Origin: UBA7703 sp963667195 | GTDB taxonomy: Bacteria > Bacillota > Clostridia > Christensenellales > CAG-138 | NCBI GenBank assembly: GCA_963667195.1 | Contig: OY762962.1 | Coordinates: forward strand, 2,790,001-2,854,000 | Reading direction: 5' to 3' | Length of the DNA: 64,000 nt | Shown here: piece after piece, positions 23,190-32,443 of the stretch | Layout of the letters: every line of letters starts with the position of its first letter | Numbering within the stretch: the stretch's first letter is position 1 | The notes under the pieces: model-generated | Databases searched by the model: none | What the model saw: only the letters and a program-made list of their open reading frames with translations | What the model was told of the DNA's origin: nothing | Made by a program: the position numbers and the translations under genes

Positions 23190-24731
23190 GTGGATAGTTC
23201 AATAGCGATCCGAATGATCAACATCACCAAGACCTTCGGTGAGGTGGTTGCAAACAACAAAGTTTGCCTCGATATTCATCGGGGAGAGATCCTCTCTCTG
23301 CTCGGTGAAAACGGCAGCGGTAAAACCACGCTCATGAATATGCTGGCGGGCATCTATTTCCCCGACAGCGGCGAGATCATCATCAATGGCAAACCCGTCA
23401 CCATCTCTTCTCCGAAAGACGCATTCGACCTGCACATCGGCATGATTCACCAGCACTTCAAGCTGGTAGACGTTTTAACAGCAGCAGAAAACATCATACT
23501 GGGCCTGAATGAATCGGCAGTAGTCGATCTCAAGCGTGTGCGGGAATCGGTCAAGCAGATTTGTGACCGTTATGGCTTTGTGGTTGACCCCAACAAAAAA
23601 GTGTATGACATGTCCGTCTCCGAAAAGCAGACGCTGGAAATCGTCAAGGTGCTTTATCGCGGCGCAGACATACTGATCCTCGACGAACCGACCGCCGTTC
23701 TGACGCCGCAGGAAACGCAGAAGCTCTTCTGCGTGATGCGCAACATGAAGGCGGACGGAAAGTCGATCATCATCATCACACACAAGCTGCATGAGGTGCT
23801 GGAGATCTCCGACCGTGTTGCTGTTCTGCGCAAGGGGCAGTACATCGGCGATGTCGCGACTTCGGAGACCAACGCGATGAAGCTGACCGAGATGATGGTC
23901 GGCCGCGCGGTCTCTCTGGACATCGGCCGCAGCGAACCTGTCGATCCTAAACCGCGCCTCGTCGTGAAGAACATGAACGTCTGCGATAAGGACGGCGTGA
24001 CCCGTCTTTGCGACGTGAACTTTACCGCCTACAGCGGCGAAATCCTCGGCGTGGCCGGCATTTCCGGAAGCGGACAGAAAGAACTTCTGGAAGCCATCGC
24101 GGGATTGCAGAGCTGCAAGGATTGCAGCAGCATCGAGTTCATCTCCGACAAGGGCGAGAAGAAGCAGCTCTCCGGCATGCATCCGCTCGAAATCAAAAAC
24201 CTCGGCGTTGCGCTCGCGTTCGTTCCGGAAGACCGCCTTGGCATGGGCCTCGTCGGAAGCATGAACCTAACAGACAACATGATGCTCCGAAGCTATCGCA
24301 ACGGCAAAGGCCCGATTGCTGACCGCAAAACGCCGCAGAAGCTCGCTGAAACCGTCGTGCGAGAGCTGGAAGTGGTAACGCCCAGCATCAACACTCCTGT
24401 CCGCAGGCTCTCCGGCGGCAACGTGCAAAAAGTGCTCGTCGGTCGCGAAATCGCGATGCAGCCGCAGCTTCTGATGTCTGCCTACGCGGTGCGCGGACTT
24501 GACATCAACACATCGTACAACATCTACCATCTTTTGAGTGAACAGAAAGCGCGCGGCGCGTCCGTCATCTTCGTTGGAGAAGACCTGGATGTTCTGCTGG
24601 AGCTTTGCGATCGAATTCTCGTGCTCTGTGCGGGCCGCGTGAACGATATCGTCGATGCGCGCACAACTACGAAGGATGAGGTCGGATACCTGATGACCTA
24701 TCTCAAGGAAGGAGGGGCAAACCGTGAGTAA
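23190..24731 (+). CDS. Nucleoside/purine ABC transporter ATP-binding protein (two ABC domains)
   Basis: A 513-residue double ABC protein, as in NupO/RbsA-type importers. The first domain has Walker A GENGSGKTT, a divergent signature MSVSEKQ and Walker B ILILDEPT. The second has a degenerate Walker A, GISGSGQKE (no lysine before the Thr/Ser position), a normal LSGGN signature, and a Walker B region reading SAYAVRGLD where family members usually have a QPTRGLD-like segment. The GTG at 23190 follows GAAGGGGTC; the overlapping ATG frame stops after five codons. The permease gene overlaps its end by 8 bases. Confidence 0.93.
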   Translation: MDSSIAIRMINITKTFGEVVANNKVCLDIHRGEILSLLGENGSGKTTLMNMLAGIYFPDSGEIIINGKPVTISSPKDAFDLHIGMIHQHFKLVDVLTAAENIILGLNESAVVDLKRVRESVKQICDRYGFVVDPNKKVYDMSVSEKQTLEIVKVLYRGADILILDEPTAVLTPQETQKLFCVMRNMKADGKSIIIITHKLHEVLEISDRVAVLRKGQYIGDVATSETNAMKLTEMMVGRAVSLDIGRSEPVDPKPRLVVKNMNVCDKDGVTRLCDVNFTAYSGEILGVAGISGSGQKELLEAIAGLQSCKDCSSIEFISDKGEKKQLSGMHPLEIKNLGVALAFVPEDRLGMGLVGSMNLTDNMMLRSYRNGKGPIADRKTPQKLAETVVRELEVVTPSINTPVRRLSGGNVQKVLVGREIAMQPQLLMSAYAVRGLDINTSYNIYHLLSEQKARGASVIFVGEDLDVLLELCDRILVLCAGRVNDIVDARTTTKDEVGYLMTYLKEGGANRE

Positions 24732-25857
24732 GACGAAAGCAGTCACGAAGAAAAATTCCGTCGCCCACGAACCGTTTGTCCGCATGTCGAAGCGGGACGG
24801 CTTACCGATCTGGAAATCGTTTGGCGTTCGCTTGATCGGCCTTGCGCTGGCACTGATCATCTGCGCCATCATCATCTTCGCTTTGACGAAGCTGAACCCG
24901 ATGAAGGTCTACGCGGCCATGTTTAACGGCACGTTTGGCACCAAGAAACGCATTTGGGTAACGATTCGCGATATCATGATGCTGCTCTGTATCTCGGTCG
25001 GCCTCGCTCCGGCGTTCAAGATGCGCTTTTGGAACATCGGCGCAGAAGGTCAGGTGCTGGTCGGCGGTATCGTTGCCGCGGCTTGCATGATCAACCTTGG
25101 CAATACGCTTCCGCTGGTTCCGCTGATGATCGTCATGTTCCTCGGCAGCGCGGTTGCGGGCGGCATCTGGGGCGGCATTCCCGCGGTGTTCAAGGCGAAG
25201 TGGGGCGCAAACGAAACGCTCTTTACGCTGATGATGAACTACATCGCGATTCAGCTGACGAGCTTCTTCGTAGCCCTCTGGGAGCATCCTTTCGGCAGCA
25301 ACTCCGTCGGTATCATCAATCCAACGTCGAAAGCGGGCTGGTTCCCGCCGATCTTCGGACAGGCGTATACGCTGAACGTCATCATCGTTCTCACGTTGAC
25401 GATACTCATGTTCGTCTACCTGAAATACACGAAGCACGGCTATGAGATCGCGGTCGTCGGTGAAAGCGAAAACACCGCGCGGTATGCGGCGATCAACGTG
25501 CGCCAGGTCATCATTCGTTCAATGATCATCTCCGGCGCAATCTGCGGCATCGCGGGCTTCCTCGCGGTCAGCGGCGCAAGCCACACGATTTCGACCAGCA
25601 CGGCGGGCGGGCGCGGATTCACCGCGATCATCATCGCATGGCTGGCGCAGTTCAATAGCTTTGTGATGATCCTCATCTCCGCATTGATCGTGTTCCTGGA
25701 GCGCGGCGCAATCGAGATTGCGTCCCAGTTCCAACTGAATGACTATGTATCCGAAATGATCACGGGCATCATCCTGTTCTTCATCCTCGGCAGTGAATTC
25801 TTCATCAAATATAAGATCAAGTTCCGTTCGGCTAAGAACAAGGAGGGAAGAAAATGA
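24724..25857 (+). CDS. Nucleoside/purine ABC transporter permease
   Basis: A 377-residue integral membrane permease of the NupP/branched-chain permease type. A basic N-terminal tail precedes about eight to ten hydrophobic helices; the conserved FWNIGAEGQVLVGG loop occurs near residues 102-115. It starts with GTG inside the end of the ATPase gene, with GGAGGGG upstream, indicating translational coupling. It forms half of the membrane pore. Confidence 0.92.
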   Translation: MSKTKAVTKKNSVAHEPFVRMSKRDGLPIWKSFGVRLIGLALALIICAIIIFALTKLNPMKVYAAMFNGTFGTKKRIWVTIRDIMMLLCISVGLAPAFKMRFWNIGAEGQVLVGGIVAAACMINLGNTLPLVPLMIVMFLGSAVAGGIWGGIPAVFKAKWGANETLFTLMMNYIAIQLTSFFVALWEHPFGSNSVGIINPTSKAGWFPPIFGQAYTLNVIIVLTLTILMFVYLKYTKHGYEIAVVGESENTARYAAINVRQVIIRSMIISGAICGIAGFLAVSGASHTISTSTAGGRGFTAIIIAWLAQFNSFVMILISALIVFLERGAIEIASQFQLNDYVSEMITGIILFFILGSEFFIKYKIKFRSAKNKEGRK

Positions 25858-26837
25858 CCGAGTTCATTTCTTTATTCCAGGCTGCGATTGTCTTTGGAAC
25901 CATCATCATCTACGGCGCGATCGGCGAGATTTTGACGGAGAAATCCGGCAACCTCAACCTCGGCGTTCCGGGCGTGATGTATCTTGGCGGCATCGCCGGA
26001 CTCACCGGTGTGTTCTTCTATGAAAACGCGGTCGCCGAGCCAAGCGTGCTTCTGTGCATTTTGATTGCAATCGTGTGCGCGTTTGCAGCGGCTTTGCTTG
26101 GTGGACTGATCTTCAGCTTCCTGACGATCACGCTGCGCACCAACCAAAACGTCACCGGTCTTACGCTGACGATCTTCTCCGGCGGCGTGGCAAACTTCTT
26201 TGGCGGATCGCTGATGAAGCTTGCGGGCGGCGTGGGCCAAATCTCTGTTGCAACGACGAGCGCGGCGTTCCGCGCCACGCAGAGCTGGACGGACGGCTGG
26301 GGAATCATCGACAAGCTCTTCCTGAGCTACGGATTCATGGTCTATCTTGCGATCGTATTGGCGCTCTTGATCGGCTGGTTCATCAACAAGACCAGCATCG
26401 GCCTCAACCTCCGCGCGGTCGGCGAAAATCCGGCGACGGCGGATGCGGCGGGCATCAACGTGACCAAGTATAAATATCTGGCGACCTGCATCGGCGCCGG
26501 TATCTCGGGACTCGGCGGCCTGTATTACGTAATGGACTACACGAAGGGCACCTGGGCGAACGACGGCGCGATTGAAGCACTCGGCTGGCTCGCGGTTGCG
26601 CTGGTTATCTTCGCCACGTGGAAGCCCAAGCGTGCAATCTGGGGCGCTTACCTGTTTGGCGCGCTGTTCTGGCTGTATTTCTACATTCCCGGCCTCAACA
26701 GAAGCTCGCAGGAAATCTTCAAGATGCTGCCGTATCTGGCGACGCTGTTTGTGCTGATCATGGTGGCGCTGCGCAAGAAGCGCGAAGATCAGCCGCCGCA
26801 CAGCCTCGGCGCTGCGTACTTCCGCGAAGAGCGCTAG
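25854..26837 (+). CDS. Nucleoside/purine ABC transporter permease, second subunit
   Basis: A 327-residue permease paralogous to the preceding one (NupQ type). It begins inside the stop of its neighbour with an ATGA overlap and has GGAGGG before the ATG. The family loop EKSGNLNLGVPGVMYLGG lies near the N-terminus, followed by about eight hydrophobic segments. Together with the previous gene it would build the heterodimeric membrane channel. Last gene of the transporter operon. Confidence 0.92.
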   Translation: MTEFISLFQAAIVFGTIIIYGAIGEILTEKSGNLNLGVPGVMYLGGIAGLTGVFFYENAVAEPSVLLCILIAIVCAFAAALLGGLIFSFLTITLRTNQNVTGLTLTIFSGGVANFFGGSLMKLAGGVGQISVATTSAAFRATQSWTDGWGIIDKLFLSYGFMVYLAIVLALLIGWFINKTSIGLNLRAVGENPATADAAGINVTKYKYLATCIGAGISGLGGLYYVMDYTKGTWANDGAIEALGWLAVALVIFATWKPKRAIWGAYLFGALFWLYFYIPGLNRSSQEIFKMLPYLATLFVLIMVALRKKREDQPPHSLGAAYFREER

Positions 26838-26852
26838 AACACACGAATCTAC

Positions 26853-26886
26853 AAAGCCCGTATGGAGCAATCTGTACGGGCTTTTG
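26853..26886 (+). terminator. Terminator after the importer operon
   Basis: AAAGCCCGTA and TACGGGCTTT form a stem with a 12-base loop and a following T-run. Confidence 0.85.
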
Positions 26887-26960
26887 CATTGGTTTGCGAT
26901 CCGTGAAAACATATATATAAAAATATATTTTGAAACCTCAAACTTTTAGAGAATTCTAGG

Positions 26961-26989
26961 TTGAATTGCCGTACTTTCGAGGATATAAT
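26961..26989 (+). promoter_or_regulatory. Promoter of serC–serA
   Basis: TTGAAT (26961-26966) and TATAAT (26984-26989) are 17 bases apart, close to consensus. The expected leader is about 50 bases. Confidence 0.7.
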
Positions 26990-27047
26990 GTATTTGAACA
27001 ACCATTTCCGACATATCAAGAAAAAAATTCTATTAGGAGTGTGCAGT

Positions 27048-28136
27048 ATGAAGTACGACCGTATCTACAATTTTTCTGCGGGTCCCGCAACGATGCCTGT
27101 TGAAGTGCTCGAAGAGGTCGCGGCCGAAATGATGAACTACAAGGGCAGCGGCATGTGCGTCATGGAGATGTCCCACCGCTCCAAGGTGTATCAGACCATC
27201 ATCGACGAAGCCGAAGCGGATCTGCGCGAGCTCATGAATATTCCCAGCAACTACAAAGTGCTCTTCATTCAGGGCGGTGCTACGCTTCAGTTTGCGATGG
27301 TTCCGGCGAACCTGATGAAGAACGGCGTTGCGGACTATGTCGTCACCGGCGCGTGGTCGAAGAAAGCCGCCGAAGAAGCCAAGAAGTATGGCAAGGTCAA
27401 CGTCATTGCCACAAGCAAGGACAAGAACTTCAGCTACGTTCCCGATCTGAGTGATCTGCCAATCGACGAGAACGCAGACTACGTCTACATCTGTGAGAAC
27501 GAGACCATCCACGGCACGACCTATGCGGAGCTGCCGAACACGAAGGGCAAGGTCCTGGTCTCCGACCAGTCGTCCATGTTCCTCTCTAAGCCCTGCAACG
27601 TCTCCGACTACGGCATGATCTATGCAGGCGTGCAGAAGAACGTCGGTCCCGCGGGTATGGTCGTCGTGATCATCCGCGAGGATTTGATCCGCACGGATCT
27701 GCCGGAATGGGTGCCGACCTACATGCGTTACGACATCCACGCGGAGAATGGCTCCATGTACAACACGCCGAACTGCTGGGCGATTTACGTCTGCGGCAAG
27801 GTGTTCAAGTACCTCAAGAAGATCGGCGGACTTTCCGCCATGCAGGCCATCAACGAGGACAAAGCGAAGGTGCTCTATGACTTCCTCGATTCCAGCAAGA
27901 TGTTCCGCGGAACGGTCGAGAAGAAGTATCGCTCGCTGATGAACATCCCGTTTGTGACCGACAGCGAAGAGCTGGACGCAAAGGTCGTCGCCGCGACGAA
28001 AGCCGCAGGATACGACAATCTCAAGGGCCACAAGAGCGTCGGAGGCCTGCGCGCTTCCACCTACAACGCTATGCCGAAAGAGGGCGTGGTAGCATTGGTG
28101 GACTTCCTCAAGAAGTTTGAAGCAGAGAACAAGTAA
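27048..28136 (+). CDS. serC: Phosphoserine aminotransferase
   Basis: PLP-dependent transaminase of 362 residues that makes O-phosphoserine in serine synthesis. N-terminal YNFSAGPATMPVEVLEE is typical, and the PLP-binding lysine is in YAGVQKNVGPAG. The ATG at 27048 follows TTAGGAGTG; the frame continues upstream but without family similarity. serA starts 27 bases later on the same strand. No serB lies nearby. Confidence 0.95.
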   Translation: MKYDRIYNFSAGPATMPVEVLEEVAAEMMNYKGSGMCVMEMSHRSKVYQTIIDEAEADLRELMNIPSNYKVLFIQGGATLQFAMVPANLMKNGVADYVVTGAWSKKAAEEAKKYGKVNVIATSKDKNFSYVPDLSDLPIDENADYVYICENETIHGTTYAELPNTKGKVLVSDQSSMFLSKPCNVSDYGMIYAGVQKNVGPAGMVVVIIREDLIRTDLPEWVPTYMRYDIHAENGSMYNTPNCWAIYVCGKVFKYLKKIGGLSAMQAINEDKAKVLYDFLDSSKMFRGTVEKKYRSLMNIPFVTDSEELDAKVVAATKAAGYDNLKGHKSVGGLRASTYNAMPKEGVVALVDFLKKFEAENK

Positions 28137-28163
28137 CGAACAGAGCGAGAAGGAGAACACGCT

Positions 28164-29078
28164 ATGATTAAGATTCTTGCCAGTGACGGCATGGAAAAAA
28201 GCGCAATTGCGGCGCTTCAGGCAAAGGGCTGCCAGGTAGACGTGAAGTTCTACGATCCGGACGCGCTCTGCGAAGCCGTGAAGGATTATGACGTACTCGT
28301 CGTGCGCAGCGCGACCAAAGTGCGCGAGCAGCAGATCAACGCAGCCTGCATGACCGGCAAATTAAAGCTCGTCATTCGCGCGGGCGTCGGCATCGACAAC
28401 ATCGACAAGGTCTGCGCAGAAGGCCGCGGCATCTCCGTTTGCAACACACCCAAGGCAAGCTCGGACGCAGTTGCAGAGCTCGCGCTGGGACATATGTTCT
28501 CCTGCGCGCGCTTCATCTCCGCCGCAGGTCACACCATGCGCGAAGGCAAATGGGAGAAGAAGGCCTACGAAGGCATTGAGCTTTCGGGCAAAACCGTCGG
28601 CATCGTCGGATACGGACGCATCGGTCAGGCGCTGGGTCGCCGCTGCCAGGCGCTGGGCATGAGTGTGCTCGCGTACGACATCTATAAGGTGCCGGAACTC
28701 GAATGCGATACCATGCGCTATGTCGAAATGGATGAGCTGCTTGCGAATTCCAACATCATCTCGCTGCACGTTCCGTCGCTGCCGGGCCAGCCGCTGGTCA
28801 GTCGCGAAGCGCTCGCAAAGATGAAGGATGGCGTGATCATCATCAACACCTCCCGCGGAACCAATGTCGACGAAGCGGCGCTGCTTGAGGCGCTCGAGAG
28901 CGGCAAAGTCTACGGCGCAGGACTCGATGTGTTCGCCGAAGAACCCAGCAAGAACGAAGCGCTCTACAAGCATCCCCGCGTGAGCAGCACGCCGCACATC
29001 GGCGCCTCCACGGAAGAAGCGCAGGCGAGAATCGGCGTTGAGATTGTCGATTTGATCGTAAAGGCGTTCAATCTGTAA
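28164..29078 (+). CDS. serA: D-3-phosphoglycerate dehydrogenase, short form
   Basis: NAD-dependent dehydrogenase of the D-2-hydroxyacid family, 304 residues. Rossmann motif VGYGRIGQALG (about residues 148-158), catalytic Arg/Glu region TSRGTNVDEAAL and the catalytic His in HIGAST. It lacks the C-terminal ACT domain of long SerA, so serine feedback through that domain is not expected. GAAGGAGAAC precedes the ATG. Directly after serC, it supplies the substrate for SerC. Confidence 0.93.
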   Translation: MIKILASDGMEKSAIAALQAKGCQVDVKFYDPDALCEAVKDYDVLVVRSATKVREQQINAACMTGKLKLVIRAGVGIDNIDKVCAEGRGISVCNTPKASSDAVAELALGHMFSCARFISAAGHTMREGKWEKKAYEGIELSGKTVGIVGYGRIGQALGRRCQALGMSVLAYDIYKVPELECDTMRYVEMDELLANSNIISLHVPSLPGQPLVSREALAKMKDGVIIINTSRGTNVDEAALLEALESGKVYGAGLDVFAEEPSKNEALYKHPRVSSTPHIGASTEEAQARIGVEIVDLIVKAFNL

Positions 29079-29095
29079 TAAAAATCAATCGTCGA

Positions 29096-29130
29096 AACAG
29101 CTCCGGCTGAGAACGCCGGAGCTGTTTTTG
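29096..29130 (+). terminator. Terminator after serA
   Basis: ACAGCTCCGGC and GCCGGAGCTGT form a stem around TGAGAAC, with TTTTTG following. Confidence 0.9.
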
Positions 29131-29494
29131 TGTCTATAAAACTGTCCTGTTTCGAGAAATAGAGCCACAACCACAAGATATAGTTTGATGTATCGATGTA
29201 ACATACCATATTTTGTGTCCAATCATCCTAAAATTTATGAAATCTTTCAAAACAAACGACATGTTTATACGTGTTATGCATCAGCTATGCATTGCACCCA
29301 AGTGATATGTAGTTGCAAGATGATGAAAAATGCTAGCATTTTACGCAGATTTGATCTTTGGCTCCATTTTTGTGATAATTGTCCACAGGCTATCCACTGA
29401 ATATATCAACATTTGGTATGCAGAACCGTCTATTGACACAAAATATAGCCGCGGTTAAACTGATATTGCACATCAGCAGGGAGGGGTTAGGGAT
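29131..29494. other. AT-rich regulatory interval before nrdD
   Basis: This 364-base interval has no gene that I can support. It holds a 16-base perfect palindrome with halves AAAATGCT and AGCATTTT at 29327-29342, two DnaA-box-like sites (TTGTCCACA at 29379-29387 and CTATCCACT at 29390-29398), and the nrdD promoter with an NrdR-box-like site. Confidence 0.5.
29433..29461 (+). promoter_or_regulatory. nrdD: nrdD promoter with NrdR-box-like sequence
   Basis: TTGACA (29433-29438) and TAAACT (29456-29461) are 17 bases apart. ACACAAAATATAG (29436-29448) overlaps the -35 and spacer and resembles an NrdR box. A weaker match, CCACTGAATATA, lies about 41 bases upstream. NrdR control is inferred; nrdR is not in the window. 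Confidence 0.45.
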
Positions 29495-31570
29495 ATGTTT
29501 CAAATGATCACCAAGCGTGACGGGCATCAGGAAGCGTTTGACCGTCTCAAGATAAAGAATGCAATCTGGAAGGCCGCACAGGCCGTGAACGGCACGGATG
29601 AGGAGCGCTCCGAGCGTCTTGCCGACGAGGTCGTTCGCCTCGCCGAAAAGCGCTACGGCGACAACACGCCGGACGTCGAAGGCATTCAGGACCTCGTGGA
29701 AAAGGTTCTCATTGAGGCCGGCCACGCGAAGACCGCCAAGGCATATATTCTCTATCGCGAAAAGCGCCGCGGCACGCGCGAGATCAACGCGCTCATCGGT
29801 GCTACCATCGATATGTTCGGCGACTATCTCAACGACCGCGACTGGGGCGTGAAAGAGAACGCAAACATGCAGCGCAGCGTCAACGGACTCAACAACTATG
29901 TCCGCGAGGCGTTCACCAAGAAATATTGGCTCTATGAAATCTATCCCATCGACGTGTGCAAGGTGCATGAAAGCGGAGACGCGCATATCCATGATCTCGG
30001 CTTTTTCGGCCCGTATTGCGCGGGTTGGGATCTTCGTCAGCTGCTCTCCGACGGGTTCGGCGGCGTTGACGGAAAAGTGGAGAGCAAGCCTGCGAAGCAT
30101 CTGCGTTCGTTTTTGGGGCAGATCGTCAACTCCACCTTCACGACGCAGGGCGAAACCGCGGGCGCGCAGGCCTGGAGCTCGTTTGATACCTATTGCGCAC
30201 CGTTTGTCAAGTATGACAACATGTCGTTCGAACAGGTTTGCCAGTGCCTGCAGGAGTTTGTGTTCAACATCAACGTGCCTACGCGCGTCGGCTTCCAGTG
30301 CCCGTTTTCGAACCTGACGTTCGACATCAAGGTTCCCTCCACACTCAAGGACGAGCCGGTTTTGATCGGCGGCAAGATGATGGAGGAGACCTACGGTGAT
30401 TTTCAGGAGCAGATGGATCTCTTCAACCGCGCGTTTTGCAAAGTCATGCTCGACGGCGACGCGAAAGGCCGCGTGTTTACCTTCCCGATTCCGACGATCA
30501 ACATCACAAAGGATTTCGACTGGAAGAGCCCCGTGGTGGACGATTTCATGCGCATCACGTGCAAATACGGCATTCCGTATTTCGCGAACTATGTCAACTC
30601 CGACCTCTCTCCGGAGGATGCGGTCTCCATGTGCTGCCGTCTCAGGCTCGACAAGCGCGAGCTGAGAAAGCGCGGCGGCGGCCTCTTTGGCAGCAACCCC
30701 ATGACCGGCAGCATCGGCGTCTACAGCATCAATCTACCGCGCATTGGCTACCTTGCCAAGTCGAAGGAGGACTTCTTTGAGCGGCTCAATAAGATTGCGA
30801 CGCTCGGCAAAGTCAGCCTTGAAATCAAGCGCAAGATCATCGAAAAACAGTCCGAGCAGGGCTTGTATCCGTATTCGACCCACTACCTCCGAAACGTCAA
30901 AGAGCGCACCGGCGAATACTGGACGAACCATTTCAACACCATCGGTCTCGTTGGCATGAACGAGTGCTGCCTGAACTTCATCGGCAAGGATATCGGCAGC
31001 CCGGAAGGCCTTGAATTCTCGCTCGAGATCATGAACTATCTGCGCGCGCTGATGATCGAGTTTCAGGAGGAGACAGGGCACAGCTACAACCTCGAAGCAA
31101 CGCCCGCCGAAGGAACGAGCTATCGCCTCGCGAAGATCGACCACGAAAAATTCCCCGGCATCATCCAGAGCGGCGTAGACGAGCCGATGTACTCCAACTC
31201 CTCGCAGCTACCGGTCGGCTACACGGACGACGTATTCGAGTGCTGCGACCTGCAGGATGAGCTCCAGTCGCTCTACACGGGCGGCACGGTGCAGCATCTA
31301 TACATCGGCGAACGCATCGAGGACATTGAGACCGCAAAGACGCTCATCCAGCGCGTGTTTGCCAAGTATAAGATGCCGTATATCTCCATTACGCCGACGT
31401 TCTCCATCTGCAAAGAACATGGCTATATCGCGGGCGAACACTTCAACTGCCCGACGTGCGGGCAGAAAGCGGAGGTTTGGTCTCGTGTGGTCGGCTACCT
31501 AAGACCCGTGCAAAACTATAACCCCGGCAAAAAGGAAGAGTACATGATGCGCAAGAAGTTCGTCATCTGA
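29495..31570 (+). CDS. nrdD: Anaerobic ribonucleoside-triphosphate reductase
   Basis: Class III glycyl-radical ribonucleotide reductase, 691 residues. An N-terminal ATP-cone (about residues 1-95) gives allosteric activity control. The reductase barrel follows. Near the C-terminus a zinc-site segment has ICKEHGY and CPTC, followed by the RVVGYLRP segment where the radical glycine is expected, then NYNPGKKEEY. The ATG follows GGAGGGG. The enzyme is oxygen-sensitive and supports an anaerobic lifestyle. The activase gene nrdG follows, separated by a terminator and a second weak promoter. Confidence 0.95.
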   Translation: MFQMITKRDGHQEAFDRLKIKNAIWKAAQAVNGTDEERSERLADEVVRLAEKRYGDNTPDVEGIQDLVEKVLIEAGHAKTAKAYILYREKRRGTREINALIGATIDMFGDYLNDRDWGVKENANMQRSVNGLNNYVREAFTKKYWLYEIYPIDVCKVHESGDAHIHDLGFFGPYCAGWDLRQLLSDGFGGVDGKVESKPAKHLRSFLGQIVNSTFTTQGETAGAQAWSSFDTYCAPFVKYDNMSFEQVCQCLQEFVFNINVPTRVGFQCPFSNLTFDIKVPSTLKDEPVLIGGKMMEETYGDFQEQMDLFNRAFCKVMLDGDAKGRVFTFPIPTINITKDFDWKSPVVDDFMRITCKYGIPYFANYVNSDLSPEDAVSMCCRLRLDKRELRKRGGGLFGSNPMTGSIGVYSINLPRIGYLAKSKEDFFERLNKIATLGKVSLEIKRKIIEKQSEQGLYPYSTHYLRNVKERTGEYWTNHFNTIGLVGMNECCLNFIGKDIGSPEGLEFSLEIMNYLRALMIEFQEETGHSYNLEATPAEGTSYRLAKIDHEKFPGIIQSGVDEPMYSNSSQLPVGYTDDVFECCDLQDELQSLYTGGTVQHLYIGERIEDIETAKTLIQRVFAKYKMPYISITPTFSICKEHGYIAGEHFNCPTCGQKAEVWSRVVGYLRPVQNYNPGKKEEYMMRKKFVI

Positions 31571-31604
31571 CGAGCAAACCCAAAACGAATCGTGTCCACA
31601 TTTG

Positions 31605-31639
31605 GTTGGAGATGTGCACCGCATGTCTCCAACTTTTTT
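31605..31639 (+). terminator. Hairpin with T-run between nrdD and nrdG
   Basis: GTTGGAGA and TCTCCAAC enclose an inner TGC/GCA pairing and are followed by six T residues. A -10-like TAGAAT (31654-31659) downstream may start nrdG transcripts. Confidence 0.75.
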
Positions 31640-31695
31640 ACCGGAATGTATGGTAGAATAAGAAAAGCAACGTAACAGGAAGGATACCTGCGCGC

Positions 31696-32379
31696 ATGTT
31701 GATCGCCGGATTCCAGAAAACATCGTTTGTCGATTATCCCGGGCAGCCCTGCGCGGTCGTGTTTACGCCGTATTGCAACATGGACTGTGTCTATTGCCAT
31801 AATGCGCATATCATCAAGCGCGACGCGCCGCTGATTCCGGAGGAGCCCGTGCTGGAGTATCTGGAGAAGCGCGCGGGGCTACTGACCGCAGTTGTCATCT
31901 CCGGTGGAGAGCCGACGCTCCAGCAAAATCTGGAGGCGTTCATTCTCCGCGTCAAAACATTCGGCTACAAGGTGAAGCTCGACACCAACGGAACAAAGCC
32001 GCAAGTGATCCAGACGCTGCTCAGCAAAAACCTGATCGATTATTTCGCAATGGATGTCAAAGCGCCCGCCGAGCGATACGACGAGATTACGCGCATGAGC
32101 GTGGATATGGACGCCATCCGCAGAAGCATCGCGCTGATTCGAAACAGTGGGGTAGCACACGAGTTTCGCATGACGTTTGCGCCGCAGCTCACGCGCGAGG
32201 ACGCGCTGGAGACCGCACGGATGGTCAAGGGATGCGATCGCTTCTATCTGCAGCAATATCGCCCCAGAAACGAGTTAGACCCCCTTGCGCACGCTCCTGC
32301 GGACGTGCTGAGGACGGGGGAGGCAATCGCCCGCGAAATCGGCAACTGCACCGTGCGCGGCCTTGGGCCGGAACAATAA
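31696..32379 (+). CDS. nrdG: Anaerobic ribonucleotide reductase activating protein
   Basis: Radical SAM activase of 227 residues that installs the glycyl radical on NrdD. The cluster motif is Cys27-x3-Cys31-x2-Cys34 in TPYCNMDCVYC, followed by the SAM-binding ISGGEPTLQ. It is slightly longer than the smallest NrdG proteins and resembles the clostridial form. Its position after nrdD supports the assignment over a generic pyruvate formate-lyase activase. Confidence 0.92.
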   Translation: MLIAGFQKTSFVDYPGQPCAVVFTPYCNMDCVYCHNAHIIKRDAPLIPEEPVLEYLEKRAGLLTAVVISGGEPTLQQNLEAFILRVKTFGYKVKLDTNGTKPQVIQTLLSKNLIDYFAMDVKAPAERYDEITRMSVDMDAIRRSIALIRNSGVAHEFRMTFAPQLTREDALETARMVKGCDRFYLQQYRPRNELDPLAHAPADVLRTGEAIAREIGNCTVRGLGPEQ

Positions 32380-32383
32380 AGAA

Positions 32384-32417
32384 AAACGACCTCCGCACAA
32401 GAAAACGGAGGTCGTTT
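32384..32417. terminator. Bidirectional terminator between nrdG and the TVP38 gene
   Basis: AAACGACCTCCG and CGGAGGTCGTTT form a perfect 12-base stem around a ten-base loop. It serves two convergent genes. Confidence 0.85.
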
Positions 32418-32443
32418 GATATCAATTCGTGAAAGGTTATAGA

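Noticed and set aside
22997..23197. A 66-codon open frame between the binding-protein and ATPase genes
   Set aside because: It overlaps two terminator hairpins and a promoter and has no ribosome-binding site, so non-coding control sequence is more likely.
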